A stretch of 64,000 nucleotides of DNA from the NCBI GenBank assembly GCA_028023455.1, contig JAQFVV010000518.1:310001-374000 (forward strand). The letters run 5' to 3'. The notes under the pieces are model-generated. The model was given only the letters and a program-made list of their open reading frames with translations, was not told where the DNA came from and ran no database searches. This stretch comes from Epiperipatus broadwayi. Taxonomy: Eukaryota; Onychophora; Udeonychophora; Euonychophora; Peripatidae. Both the position numbers and the translations under genes were made by a program. Below are positions 12,264 to 24,965 of the stretch, one piece after another (within the stretch, counting starts at the first letter, position 1; every line of letters begins with the position of its first letter).

Positions 12264-12465
12264 TGTAGTGGTCAGGGTGAAAGCTGAAAAAGAGGAGGAA
12301 TGCATCTGACTATGGGTCTTTAGGTAGATGCTGGAGATGATGCAATGAAGTGCATAACCTATGATTACACTTATTTCCAATAGACTAGCTCGATACTCAT
12401 TTATTAAATCTAGACACAATTTGGGTTAGTTCATTGACATCTCACCCCGTTCTTGGCTCTGTTAT
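12264..12465 (+). repeat. Candidate LTR, second copy
   Basis: Starts TGTAGTGGTCAGGG; aligned by eye with 11358-11545. The outer end was not resolved and no target duplication was confirmed. Confidence 0.5.
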
Positions 12466-14400
12466 GCCTCAGTATTTGAACTCAGGGAGAATTCGCCTTT
12501 AACTCTCTTAACAGTATGTACTTGTGCAGACTGACATCTACTGTACCTCTATATAGGTTACAATTAATAAGGAGTATTTTACAAGTGGTATGTGTGTGTG
12601 TGTGTATACATTTAAGGCTATAGGTTAATTAATGAATGCAGAAGTTGGTTTAATAAATTATAGAGACCAAATTGAGATTAACAAATTCTGTAACCTTTAT
12701 TCAATACAAAAAAAATAAAATCAAAATGTTTTGATAATATATATAAAAAAAATATAATTATGTGTACCAAGAATGAATTTCTACCATATCAATAATTCAT
12801 AAGTTTATGTTTCCATATCTATAATCCCGATGGTAGAAATTAACACCATAATAGGAATTATTTACAAAGTCCAAAAATAAAAATAAAATTGATTTAGCAC
12901 GAACGCGAAACTGACTAAGTTAAATCTTTCTGTCGATGTGTTTATATTAGCATCATAGTCCAATTCCAGTTGTTGGTGCTTGATGTCTTTGAGGACCCCC
13001 CAATCTATGTACCATCCCTACTGTGTTAGAAAATACCATTCTCCAAGAAGATTAATTATTTATATGGAAAAAAACAAAAATATAACTATTGTTAATTAAC
13101 ATATAAGAAATAACATAAATTCTATCTTGTAATAGTGTATGTTTTTAATATGGAATAGTTAAATATCTCACCTTTCATTCTATATTGTGATGATGATTGA
13201 ATGTTAAGTCATTAGAGAGGGAGAATTAACCAAAACTTTATTTACAAAAAAGAAAATTTAACTAAACTTACCCCCCCCCCTTCTCTTTCTGCTTTCTCTT
13301 AATATGAACTCTTCCAAAAATTTAAATTACAAAAATTTACGCTTTCAATTGTGATAAAGGAAATAATAATAATAATAAAATACAATGATATTTATAAAAT
13401 TAAAACACATAATAAAAATCAAATTCCATTAAATCGATTTAATTAAAGTTCATGAGTTGGCAATGTTCGTCACATATTACAGTCTATGCTTTATGAATGG
13501 TTCTCCTTAATTAAAGTATAGGTCATTCGTTGACGCTTCTGCATCATACGCTGCATCGGTCCTCCCTTGTTCTTTCTTCTTTCTGCCATTTATATGCAAG
13601 CATTCCATGTTGGACAAAAGACGTTTTCTTAGGCATTTCATGAGTAGGCAGTTGAAATTATCAGGCTTCCATGCTGGGATAATAATAATCAAACCTACAA
13701 CACCAACGCTCTAGCCAGAATACATTGCGTAGTAATTTATCATACATATAAACTTTTAAATTAATTGTGGTTTATAGTTAACAAGTTTTACATGCAAGAG
13801 AAAGTATTCCATTATTCTGCTTTAATGACTAGCTATATTTTGTCTTTTTGAATTTATGTTCAAACAGAAATGTTACTTTGCTTTTTATAAGTTCAAAACA
13901 ATTTTCCAATTTTATTAAACCCCATAAACTTATCTATTCTTTTTTGCTTTAACTATTACTTTAACTTGCTGTGGTCTTATTTTAATAAATATATGTGGAA
14001 AAATCAGTCTTTTCGAATGGAACATCCATTTTATATATCATTCAAAATTTTTATCCTGATGATGTTAGCTTTCTATAGCAAAAACATTATTTCCAAAGAT
14101 GAAGGATTAAAATTGAATTTGTTTTTGTACTTAGCATGGTTTTGTTGTTTAGTACACTAAACTTTTCATTTCCTTTTTTATTGCCATAGTTGCTCATTGT
14201 TTTATAGATTATATCAATGATAATCGATTTTAAAGAATTAATTATGTAATGGAAATATTATTTCATTTTCACACTTAGTTGCTTAGTAATCTACTTGACA
14301 TTATATCATTACCATAGTTTATCAATTCCAGCCCACATCATTGTACTGTTTAACTTGTGACATACAAGACAATAACAACAAGTTTATTATTAGTTTATAT
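12466..14400. other. AT-rich noncoding stretch
   Basis: Nothing firmly identifiable. A block at about 13490-13720 is less AT-rich and has a weak tRNA-promoter-like look on the minus strand (GGCTAGAGCGTTGG), but its B box is poor. A C10 run sits at 13271-13280. Confidence 0.45.
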
Positions 14401-14455
14401 ATATCATCATCATCATCATTGTCAACCATTATCAATCCACTGCAGGATGAAGTGG
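14401..14455 (-). repeat. 3' end and ATG-repeat tail of an RTE-like LINE, minus orientation
   Basis: The plus strand reads (ATC)n followed by a segment with ATCAATCCACTGCAGGATGA. The same (ATC)n-plus-segment ends the minus-strand LINE at 39238. Here it abuts a reverse transcriptase fragment in the opposite orientation (14466-14880). Confidence 0.6.
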
Positions 14456-14465
14456 ATTATTTAAA

Positions 14466-14880
14466 TGTAGATTATTTAAGTTTGAAGTTGATGTAGTTGT
14501 TCATGCAAATAATGCTTTAGAGCTTCAGGAAATGTTGCAAGAGTTATCGGATGACAGTAAAAATGTAGGACTAAAGATAAATGTTAAAAAGATTAAAGTG
14601 ATGTTCAATGGATTTTCTCAAAAGATGAAAATAAAGATTGATTATGATGAGTTAGAAGAAGTTAACAACTACAAATATCTTGGTCAGATTATTACTACAG
14701 ATTGAAACATAATGGATGAAATTAATCATAGAATTAAACTTGGTTGAAGTGCTTTTGGTAGAAATAACTTGATACTAAAAGGAAATATGCCTATGTGTTT
14801 GAAAAGGACATTTTTTTAGTAAATGTGTTTTGCCAGTTTTTACTTATGGAAATGAAAATATTAAAAATATTGCATCTATT
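14466..14880 (+). pseudogene. RTE-like LINE reverse transcriptase fragment
   Basis: Decayed coding sequence for the part of a non-LTR reverse transcriptase just after the catalytic aspartates: VVHANNALELQEMLQEL, GLKINVKKIKVMF, a YKYLGQIITTD motif, EINHRIKLG, then VLPVFTYG. In-frame stops and at least one shift break it. The same sequence in the LINE at 42246-44560 (GQIITT, EINHRIKLRWHAF) shows that the two are one family. No open gene remains. Confidence 0.8.
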
Positions 14881-16912
14881 TTTTTTCCTAGTATCTTTTG
14901 ATATTTCATCTTCTTCCATTTCAGAAAATAATCTGTTTTCCCCTTAATTCATCCTTGAGAAAAACTATCTAAAGTATTCATACCATGTGCAATTATTTTT
15001 AGCTTTCGATTAAAAATTTTTCAAATTGCAATTACAAATTGAATAGTTCATTTTTAATATTATTTATTAAATCAAATGTTTGATCAAGTATAAGTGTTTT
15101 TGTTTGCTGTTATTTATTTGCATTATTGATTTTAGACAGTATACTAAACTATATGATTAAACTTAATTTGAATGAAGTGTTTGTAATGAACCTACTAAAC
15201 TTCGAGATTTATTATTATTGGCTATATTGAGTATTTATGGATTAATGAGATTGGATAGTTAATTGAGAAATACTCAGTATGTACAACTAAATTACATTTA
15301 TAATATAAATTAAAATAAGAATGCACCACACATCTTATTACTGCATTATGATAGTTGTGAATTAAATATAAGCTTAATAAGGAGTTTTAGAGTGAACTGT
15401 ATAACTAACTAAAAATGTTTTAAGTTAATGCTAAGCTCTTTTACCTTCACGTAATGATTATGCCATACAAAACATGATACATGCTACCAATTTCTGCAAC
15501 TGGTTGGTAGTTGACTTGATTATGGAGTTTATATTTCGAGGCCCAGCCGCTATTGAGAAAACACTTTCTCATTTTGCATTGGAATTGGATAACTTGCTTC
15601 TGATTGAAATTCCATTTTTATACTTGCTCAGACAGATTTAAATTCCACTAGATCTACTGGTCAGTGAATCTGAAACTCATATGTGTGAACCATTGAAGGT
15701 AGATTAAATGTTCAAACACTTAGTTAAGCAATTCATTACAATTTATAACATTTGTTCAAATTGCTTATAAAGAATTCTAAGTAAGTCAATTTTGGATTGT
15801 AATGAAGTTTATAGAATAGTTATGTGTTAAGTTTAGAAGAATTTTTATAATTTTCTTTTTTTTTCATAAGCAGAAAATAAAGGTAACAAATGTTGCATTA
15901 CTCCATCAAACTTTTTTTTACCTTCGACAATGTTAAAAGCAGCATAGCAAATTAAAAAATTAGAAGAATATGATAAACAAAGAACAGGAATTGCATAATG
16001 ATTTAAACTAATTATTCTGGACTGCATACCAAAATATGTAAATTTAATTCACCACTTATCCTTAGCCATCAAAACATTGTTAACACATTATAAAATTAAT
16101 ATAAATAATACAAAAAGAGTTGCTAACAATACCAAATATGGTATATTCATAATGTATAGTAATATAAATATCACAGAAAAATGTTAATACACACACATGA
16201 ATAAAAATAAAGGATAGAAAAATATGTTAGGAAGATAATATAGTTTTATTGCATCTGCAACTAGTCAAAAAAAAAAAAAAGGATTTTAAAGTCATTTCAT
16301 TAGTTTTTTTTCTTTGCTTTTCTTAAATGGGGAGATTCATGGCAAATTTTGCAAGACAGTATCAAATTCCTAATTAAGCTACTGTAGTTCAAGCTCCTAG
16401 ACACAACATGAATCCCAGGTACCCTGCATTTTGGCCACAACCCTTGTGGCCAGTCCTGATTTAAACTTACACTAAATAGTGCTAAAGTAGAGAAAAATAT
16501 TTTACTTATATAATTTTAAAACAATATATTTCAGTAATAACACTGTAAATAATTTATAGTTACATTTGTGATAATAATAAATAGTAAATAGTATAAAGTG
16601 TAAACATATTATTTCTGAATAATTAACAAATAAAACACATAATAATTTTAAATGAAATCTTATAAGTTTGAATAGATTTTCTTTTTAATTAATACTTGGA
16701 TAGATTGAAGTAATATAATATAGATTTACAAAATGTAGATCTAATTACACAAAAATATTTTTAAGGTAGAATTTTATTTGTTTATTTTTATATTCTTAAA
16801 TATTGAGATAAACAGTACAGTACAGACTACAATGTGTTACTTTTAGTAAGTTAAAAAATAGGATATTTCATTTTAATAAAAAAGCTACAAAAATTATATA
16901 GGAAAAATTATT
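14881..16912. other. AT-rich noncoding stretch
   Basis: No gene is supported. A region at about 16385-16470 has a B-box-like ATGAATCCCAGG followed by a hairpin (TGGCCACAA/TTGTGGCCA); it may be an old SINE scrap. Confidence 0.4.
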
Positions 16913-17110
16913 TTAACTTATTGTATGGAAGTGAGACTTGGATCTTCTATTGAAATAACATAAAGGTATTGGATTTCATATAAAATGCTCTGCAAAAATT
17001 TAAAAATATGATGACAAAATTATACAACTAATCACTATGTTCTTTAATTTGCTGGATATCATACTATTGTGTCCCTATTATAAAATTGCACTTTTCTTAA
17101 TAATGGACAT
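16913..17110 (+). pseudogene. Non-LTR retrotransposon reverse transcriptase C-terminal fragment
   Basis: One frame reads LLYGSETWIFY, a stop, NNIKVLDFI, a stop, NALQKF, which matches the conserved LLYG-ETW region and the following helix of LINE reverse transcriptases. Further frameshifts lead towards a W-GHV-like end. Stops and shifts show it is dead. It is too short to assign to a clade. Confidence 0.65.
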
Positions 17111-17129
17111 GTGAAACAAATTAATAACA

Positions 17130-17330
17130 TAAGACTTTACACAGAAGCTAAATGCTCCATACAAATTAATAACATAAGACACTATCTAGTGCCTGCTCAT
17201 ACAATATCCCCAGACTAGTTTTTAGCTTGTGGCTTCATCAGTGAGGAGCCATGGATGGGAAAGCACTGCACCTAGACCTTAGAATATAATGCAATCTTCC
17301 AGCAGCCAGCTTTTACCTTATTAGCTAACT
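17130..17330 (-). mobile_element. Diverged copy of the hammerhead-bearing element (copy 2)
   Basis: The minus strand carries the same core block as the 4654-4930 element: TAAGGTCTAGGTGCAGTGCT, the hammerhead-like core, then TGGGGATATTG and GCACTAGATAG. The terminal arms are poorly preserved, so the ends are approximate. Confidence 0.6.
17207..17247 (-). ncRNA. Hammerhead-like motif, copy 2 (mutated core)
   Basis: Minus strand: TCCTCA, CTGATGA, stem II with AGC/GCT around CACAA, AAAA in place of GAAA, CTAGTC, TGGGGA. Stem I pairing is intact; the lost G in GAAA should abolish activity. Confidence 0.55.
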
Positions 17331-17554
17331 ATAAAGCTTAGAGTCCAAAATGTAAACAGCTTGTATAAGCATAAGGTTTAACATAAAACTTCTTGAAAAA
17401 TAATTTACAGCTAACTTGCACAAAGTTTTTATGGGAGCAGAATTTTGTTTGAGTCATAAAGATTATTTCACTGGCATTGTAAAATAATACAATTGACAGT
17501 TTTCCCTCATTAGGATAGAAAACACTGGAAAGCTACAATAAGTCAAAGTATTGA

Positions 17555-17733
17555 ATTATATTACCAATTTTTATTAGTCATTCATTAGACTAGAGACTAT
17601 TCACTTAATTAATAAAATTTCTGTAATGTAATTTTCACTATACCACTCTTCTTCAAGGTAGCAACTGAATTTTAATCCCCTTTTAACACCTTGTGGAGGA
17701 GTCTAATCATAAACATGATCAAAGATATGTGGA
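17555..17733 (+). repeat. Direct repeat flanking a hammerhead-like motif, first copy
   Basis: Shares about 165 bp with 17920-18085: TTTTTATTAGTCATTC, TTTTCACTATACCACTC and TTTTAACACCTTGTGG occur in the same order. The pair sits about 365 bp apart with a hammerhead-like core between, reminiscent of Penelope-like pseudo-LTRs. Confidence 0.65.
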
Positions 17734-17744
17734 AAAAATGTACA

Positions 17745-17795
17745 ATTTCCAAGATACACATTTGATGCTGAACCAGCATTCATCAGTTAGCCCAG
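17745..17795 (-). ncRNA. Hammerhead-like motif, second type
   Basis: Minus strand: CTAA, CTGATGA, a strong stem ATGCTG/CAGCAT with loop GTT, then CAAA where GAAA is expected. The core is complete except for that one base. Lies between the direct repeats 17555-17733 and 17920-18085. Confidence 0.55.
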
Positions 17796-17919
17796 ATCAC
17801 ATTCTCTTACACATATCTTATCATTGTTCAGTATACATAATAAATAACTACAGTTTAATTGATAATTATTAAATTTCTGCCCTCACAACTTTGACTTAAA
17901 CCACTCAATGAAAGTAGTA

Positions 17920-18085
17920 TATTAACAATTTTTATTAGTCATTCAAAAAGACTAATTATCCACTTAATGAATAATATTTCTGTAGTATAATTTTCACTAT
18001 ACCACTCTCCCGCAAAGATGGAACTGTTTCTATTCGCTTTTAACACCTTGTGGTGGAGTATAATCATTAACATATTAAGGTATTG
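17920..18085 (+). repeat. Direct repeat flanking a hammerhead-like motif, second copy
   Basis: Partner of 17555-17733; see that entry for shared blocks. Followed by a GT run and G10 at about 18090-18116. Confidence 0.65.
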
Positions 18086-18116
18086 AAGTATTTGTGTGTG
18101 TGTGAGGGGGGGGGGT

Positions 18117-20452
18117 TGCTGAAGATTAATTAAGACATCAATAGTAAAATATCAAATAAATTGAATGATGGACCAGATGTGTTCAATATATGGATATGTT
18201 TGTGCTTCATGGATTGATTTATGCAGTCATTGTACAATTCATCTTTAATTTATTTTTTTTCCATCTTTTTTAAAATTAAAATGTCATACGTATTTGTTTA
18301 TAGGCTGTCTATTGATAACAATAAAGGAGATACTTTTTAACATCGTTTAAATACGGTTTTCTGTATTCAGATTTCACTTGCATCTGTATGACTTGTATAG
18401 TTAATTATGTACGTTTTGATGACCCAAATAAATTTGCAAGCTAAATGATAATGGTTGTGCATTATTTTTAATCTTTAACAGTAAGTCCTATATTTGTTGA
18501 AAAATCGAGATTCGCTGATACCGTATTCAAACGAGGTTAAAATATATCCTCTTCATTTGTTTAAATTATCGAGACTGTTACTATTCATGGATTTAATGGG
18601 AATATGATATCGTTTATTAGAATTATATTAAGTTTTTCTACTATCAATTTAGCATTAACTGGAGGATTTTGTTAAATAATAAAACAGAAATAATGGCCCT
18701 TATAATTTTATTCGGTTTAAATTATTGGTTTTGTTTTTAATACATTTTAGCATAAAATTAAAATTTAAGATAGTTATTCCCCTCCCTTGTTTATATTAGT
18801 AGAAAGCGAAAAATTGATCAATTTGATTATACTTGTTAAATATTGTACGAGGATTGTTTGAAATTGGAGAAAATGAACTTAAAATTTGAAAGAAAAAAAA
18901 GTGAAGGAGTGGAAAAATTAACACAATAATGCTTGACCATATTTACCATTCAAATAAAGAGCTATTTGAAATATTTCCTAAAATAAAACAAAAAGCAGTC
19001 ACACAAATAAATATTTATTCGTGCAGCTGTTTAATTAAAATGTTTGAAATTGTAAGTTTTAAGAGTTAGCAGTAAAAATTGGCCAGTAAATACAAATAAT
19101 AATAATAATAAACTTTTTACATGTTTAAAACATTAGGGAAGTTTGAAGTAAAATCCTATAACATACCACACATTTTAACAGAATTGGACTCAGCCGAGGC
19201 CATATTAAATAAATTCTAAAATTAAACTTTTAACTTTGTTGCTTAGTAACTTACCTGGATGGATTATAGTAAATAGAAATAATCCAAAATTTATAAACAT
19301 ACTTTTTTTTTAAGAATACAATATAATCAATATTTTATCTAAATACAACTATAGTTCTACTGCAGTTGTGGGGGAAGGTAAGTAAATCTACAGATACCGG
19401 CGTGATCACGTGAGAACCGAATTTTTAGTATTTATACTCTCTCTCTCTCTCTTTTTGGAAAATAAAAGAATTCTTGGTTTTATTTGTGCCAGGCTATTTT
19501 AGAATTTTTAGTCTGATAGACAAAAAGGATGATTTTTTTTTTTTTTAAAGTAAATTTGTATTCGTAAATTATTCCAAAGTAGCGCAGTAGTAGAGTGACA
19601 GTTTCGAAAACTAAAGGTTCTTGGATTGAAGCTTAATGGTCCACTTCCAATGCTTCAATGTCAGACAACTTTTCGACCAACTAATCATTTGTTTATTTTA
19701 TTTTTTTATATGATTATCATTCAAGTGTTCACGCGGACTGCTAATTTTGACAATAAACAAAAATATTGAGATTCGTCATTTGAATATATGACATATAAAT
19801 AAAGGGGGGGGGGGTATTAAAAGGGAAAGTATAACTGAACTTCGTTTATTCATTAGCAGCCATTCGTGAATGAAAATTAAATGAAGTATAAAAATAGTTA
19901 AATATCCAATAGTATCAGTTTAATTAGTTCATAATTTATTATGTTACACATTTTGTGCAAGCGCGTTCATACTCTTTCGCACACTTATATATGCAATCAT
20001 TTAAATGCCATTTTAATCTCTCTTTTTTTTATAAGTACACTTTTACGCATACACATTCACATGTATGTATTAATATTTACATCAGCTTCAGTTCCAACTA
20101 TTATCGATTATCACGTCAAATTGAAAATTTCCCCTAGATTAAATCGAATTTTTTTGACGTATTCTGGAATATTATTTTATTTAAATAATAACCATATACA
20201 TTAGTACTTAGTTTTTTACTTAAATAATTTTGATTTATAAATTTACATCTTGATTGCCGTTCCAACTTAGAGTATTTTGAGACATTGCTTAAGTCAAACC
20301 CTTAGATAAATATACTTATTAAATAATATATATATATATAATGCATATTATCTGTCATTAAATAATAAGTAATAAAACATTTCATATCTCACAACAAAAT
20401 ATGGGAGATTCATTTTGGGAGTAACAAAGATTAAAAGTGAAATAAGTGGATG
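18117..20452. other. AT-rich noncoding stretch with one tRNA-like scrap
   Basis: At about 19580-19650 the plus strand reads TAGCGCAGTAGTAGAGTG (A-box-like), a short anticodon-arm-like stem, then GGTTCTTGGATTGAA (weak B box): probably the head of an old tRNA-derived SINE. A (CT)n tract is at 19436-19452 and a G10 run at about 19804-19813. No gene is supported. Confidence 0.45.
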
Positions 20453-21103
20453 AGTTGATGTGTAGAGGGCCTGAGTGATCTAAGAAAGCTGCGCACTCAT
20501 TATATTATTTTCGAAATAATACACGGAAGAGGTTTTAAACTTAGCAATGAGTTTATTATTCAAAATATATAATATTTGTAGCTTGGTAGTCTTTCAACTA
20601 GTGGATTCTGGTTAAAAACATACACAGTTCGTTTGTAGCATTGACCTATAACACCATAATATTGCATTACTTATACAGTGCTTTATTTTACTCTCTTCAC
20701 TCTTATTTGGTAACTTTTTACCACGATGATATCTCTTCGGCATATTTCTCCACTGACGGACTACTGGTTTCACAAATACCTTACTGCTAACTGTCCTATC
20801 GCTTTGTTCTTATTGTTCTGCTGACATTTTAAGTAGTCCATTTTGTTTTTAGATATAATTTGTATAAATATTATTATAAACAGAGCAAAACTCTCCATAC
20901 AGTATGTGATGCTTAATGGTTATAAATATTATTATTATTTTGCAAATTAACATATCTGGGTTATTTTTATATTTCATAATTTTATTTATTATGCTGATTT
21001 ATTATTTCTAGAATAAACTTTAATGTCGTTTATATTGACCACTTTCACATGCATACATATGCAACTTTACTTATTCTTTACATAATGTACTCAATACACA
21101 GCA
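20453..21103 (-). repeat. 3' LTR of the gypsy-type relic
   Basis: Aligned by eye with 23693-25391 (CATTCATTATATTATTTT, TCAAAATATATAAT, CTGCTGACATTTT, TGTTTTTAGATA blocks). It contains a short remnant (20879-20920) of the hammerhead-bearing inverted-repeat element at the position where the other LTR has a full copy. Confidence 0.7.
20879..20920 (+). repeat. Terminal fragment of the hammerhead-bearing element family
   Basis: GCAAAACTCTCCATACAGTA matches the element terminus seen at 34970 and 4661. Embedded in the left LTR. Confidence 0.6.
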
Positions 21104-21149
21104 CTATTTCCTCTTCACTCCAGAAATAGATCTGTTAATTTACTAGAAA

Positions 21150-23640
21150 TAATCCTCTAACTATTTAAGTATAGGTCCATCTCTGGCAAGTCTTGATAAT
21201 CTTGATTTTTCCCCCCTCTTGCTTAAATTATTCTTTCTTCTTATTCAGTCTGTAATTTATCATTTAATTTAGTAGGTGTATTTTGGCCTGAAGATGTTTC
21301 TTATATATATATATATATATATATTGGCATTAGTAGAAGCATCCATTTTAAGATTCTTCTATATCTCTTTTGCCATTATTAATAGAATCCACTTTAAGAT
21401 GCTCACTATTTTCTAAATAATCTTCTACATAAGCAGATGAACTTATCCATTATCTCTATTAGTTCAAATGTTTTTATATGGGCAATGTGCTAACTTTCTT
21501 CTTTACTATTTTCCAGTTTGATTTCAAATATTTGCTTACATAATAGTCTAATTATCATTTCTGATGTCTAATTTTTCTTCAGTATGTCTTTTATCCAGAC
21601 AGTCTGTCTTATATCAAACTTGACGCTTTCAGTTTTTATTTCTTTCCTTTTAATTTGGTCTGGAATCATCATAAAAACATGTATTTTCACATGACCCTTT
21701 ATTAATAATTTTGCCAGGTTTTTTAGTTATGAATTTGGTGTAAAAAATGATAAAAAATCACTGCCATAGAATATCAACATACTCCATTCTATTTAGTGAG
21801 CACTTAAAATGTTGAATGGACTTTTCCGCTAATCTATTTAGCTTGGTGTAGCATGTGAGTAATAAAACATATTGTAACCTCTTTCAACAAAATCTAGCAC
21901 CATTATCCTTAACTGTAAATTCAGGATAAGCAAATGCTGCAAAAAGTTTAATACTTTTTTCCACATTTTCTGTATTGGTATATTTGCATTACATCCATTT
22001 GAAATGTGAATCAATAACTATAAGACATAGACATTCATGGAAGGACCTGGCATGATCTAAGAGGACCTCTTCCATGGCCTTGTGGCTTCTGGCCAAGATA
22101 TGAACTTTTTAATAGAAAACTGCACTCAAACTTCACATTTCTTTACTGTTCATTCAATGTCATTATTTATGTTTGGCTACCAAATGTATGAAAGAACTAG
22201 TTTTTTTGTACTTACTGTTCCAGAGTGACCTTCATGTGGCAACTGTAAGCACATGTTTCATCCCCTAAATTGGAATTAAAACTTGGTCTGTCATAAGAAT
22301 ACATTCTTGACACATAGACAATCTTTCTGAGCTATCCAGATTTTTAGACACTACATAGTTTGGTCATCATTTTGGCCATTCCCATTTAAGACAATCTTGA
22401 ACTAATTGGTATCTTGCATCATTTTTAGTTCCTTCAACTATGACTCTATTATTAGTCTTTTTAGACTTGACATAATTAGTAGTGGAAAATTATTCTGGAC
22501 TTTAAATTTCAGTGGTGTTCTCTTGACATGTTCATTACTTATTCCTAGAAAGGTTGGAACCAGTTATCTCCCAATATAGGGATAAGATTCTTACTTACTA
22601 CATATAATGATAAGTTTTATATCAATAGGATTCCCATTTACATCTATAGCTACTAAATTTACTTTTATAATTTGTATCTTATTGTTCCATTTTCTATTAA
22701 TGCTGTACAATCCTTAAAAGAGATGAGTGATACTTCTGCACTATTATCAATTTCCATTTTTGTAATTTGATTACAAATTTTGACTTCTAATAAATTTGAC
22801 ATTTCTTAATGTTTCTCTATTTTTTAACATTCACAACATTCACCAATATTTTTTTATTGGTTTACTATTGTCAGTAAATTCCCTTTAGTTATTTGCCATT
22901 TATTTTTACAAATGTTATTTACAAATGATTTGTCAGTTTTTATTTATAGTACTTTTCTTTTTTGAATTTACACATTCTTTGTAGATGTCCTTTCCACAGC
23001 AATAACATGTTGACTTCCTGTTTAGTATTCTTCTCCATCATCTGTGTCTTTTCCTTGTTTATAAGTATGACTTGTTTAATTTTAATTGCCATATTTTAAA
23101 ATTTTAGCTTTTTTTCTAGAATTGTTTCATAAGCTATCTCTCATTCAATGGTGATAGCATAATTTAATATAGACTCAGAAATATTTGTTTAAGTTTCCCT
23201 TCTTACTTGTTCCATAACAACTGGTCAAATAGCATCTCTTTTAGGTAGTCTGTACTTTTGCATTCCTTCAATTATTGTCACAGTAAAGTATCAAACTCTG
23301 GTGTGTTTTTATTTGGTGATCGAATTTTAGTTCTAAGTGAAATTGTGCTATGTATTAGTTGTTGATTTGAAAAGTGAACTTAATTTTTGCAGCAATTCCT
23401 CATAAGGAATATCTTCAGATGTTTTTGGATCACAGATATTATTTGCTAGTTTCAACACATTTTTTTTCTGGTATTCACATTAGGGTAGAAGCTTTCAACT
23501 TATTATTAGTAATATTATTAATTATTATGTATTTTTCAACATAACATCTAATTGCCATTGCCCTGGATTGTTTATATTGAATGGCATTATTGTAATACTC
23601 TGCATTGATGTTTTGTATAACCATGTAACCAATAAATACT
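21150..23640 (-). pseudogene. Gag-Pol remnant of the gypsy-type element
   Basis: Minus-strand frames give, from high to low coordinates: a zinc-knuckle-like CYCCGKD..C segment near 22980-23010; a protease-like MEIDNSAEVSLIS near 22750, where the catalytic D-S/T-G has decayed; and integrase traces near 21790-22260, with HEGHSGTV, a zinc-binding second half with KKC, and WPEATRPWKRS..GPSM. Integrase inserts retroelement cDNA into the host genome; protease matures Gag. The order fits Ty3/gypsy. Stops are frequent and RT/RNase H is absent, so the element is inactive. Confidence 0.7.
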
Positions 23641-24965
23641 TTACACACATTTTTAAGATGGCAGAAACTGAGGCTTATATAGGTTCCTGAAGTTGGATGT
23701 GTATAGGATCAGATTGACCTAAGATTGCAATACATTCATTATATTATTTTGGAAACAATACACAGAAAACAATTTAAACTTAAGAATGTGTTTATTAGTC
23801 AAAATATATAATGTTAGTAGTGTTAGGTATTGATCGGTTTGTTTATTTAATAAAGTTATATATATATATGTATGTATATGAAAAGCTAAACAATAGAGGC
23901 ATCGCTGTGTCACACTAAAAATAATGATATGCAAAAAAGTGGAATTAAGTAAACTGCAAAGAACTTACATATTGTAATTTGCATAATAATTGTCTATTAA
24001 TATGCAAATTAGAAAAAATGTTTAAATTGCCTGCAGAACTTTTAATGTAGGGAAAAAGAAGACTAGTGATTCTAGTATAGCAGAATAAAAAACAGTTTTA
24101 TGTGTATAGTAGAATGTGCAGTTGTAGATCAGATAGTGCACAAGAAGAGAGATGTACTCAAATCCAATTAGACTGATTCAGTGATGTGAGTGAGCAATAA
24201 GGTGCTTACTAAAACTGAAGTTGAAAAGCAGAGTAAATGGTAAGGAAATTGCTTGTAGAAACTAATGTAGAAAGTTATCGATTAGAAATGATAAACCTTA
24301 AATAAAGTGAATAGATATTTGAAATAAAAGACATTGATAAAATGTTGTAATAGAATCCAACTCTGTATATGAAATATTCATTTAAAATTTAGATTGATAA
24401 TATTTGTAGAGTTCAACCAGCCAGTCACCAGTTGAATATACTAATCTATTACTAACTTATACCTTATTCTGAAAGAATAAACTCATTAAGTTATTAAAAC
24501 TTTAATGTACAGTATTGTTTTGTAAAAATGACTAATGAGCAGATGGCTGCTAGGCTAATGTACTTATTAAATAGCTTATTAGTCTTCCAACTAATGGCTT
24601 GCTGGTTGAATTCCAATAATTAACTCAGTCTTAATTATACACACACAGTTATTTACAGTATTGAACTATAACATTGCATTTTATATAGCATTTTATTTTA
24701 CCCTGTTAATCATTATTTGTTAACTTTTCATCACAATAATCTTACCACTATACTTTGCCACTCATGGGCTGCTAGTTTGCAAACACCTTATTGGTCGCAT
24801 TACACTTAGCACTTGAATTGCTCTCTGGCTATGTGCTTAACATCCTGCTGACATTTTTATTAATGTGTTTTGTTTTTAGATACAATTTGCATATACAATT
24901 TTATAATTATCTTTTAAAACATCACATGATCAACTTTTCCTATGCTAACTCAAGCTGTTAAGACA

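Noticed and set aside
19941-20204. 87-codon plus-strand open frame near an LTR
   Set aside because: Two overlapping frames are open over the same stretch; composition is that of AT-rich noncoding DNA and no motif is present.
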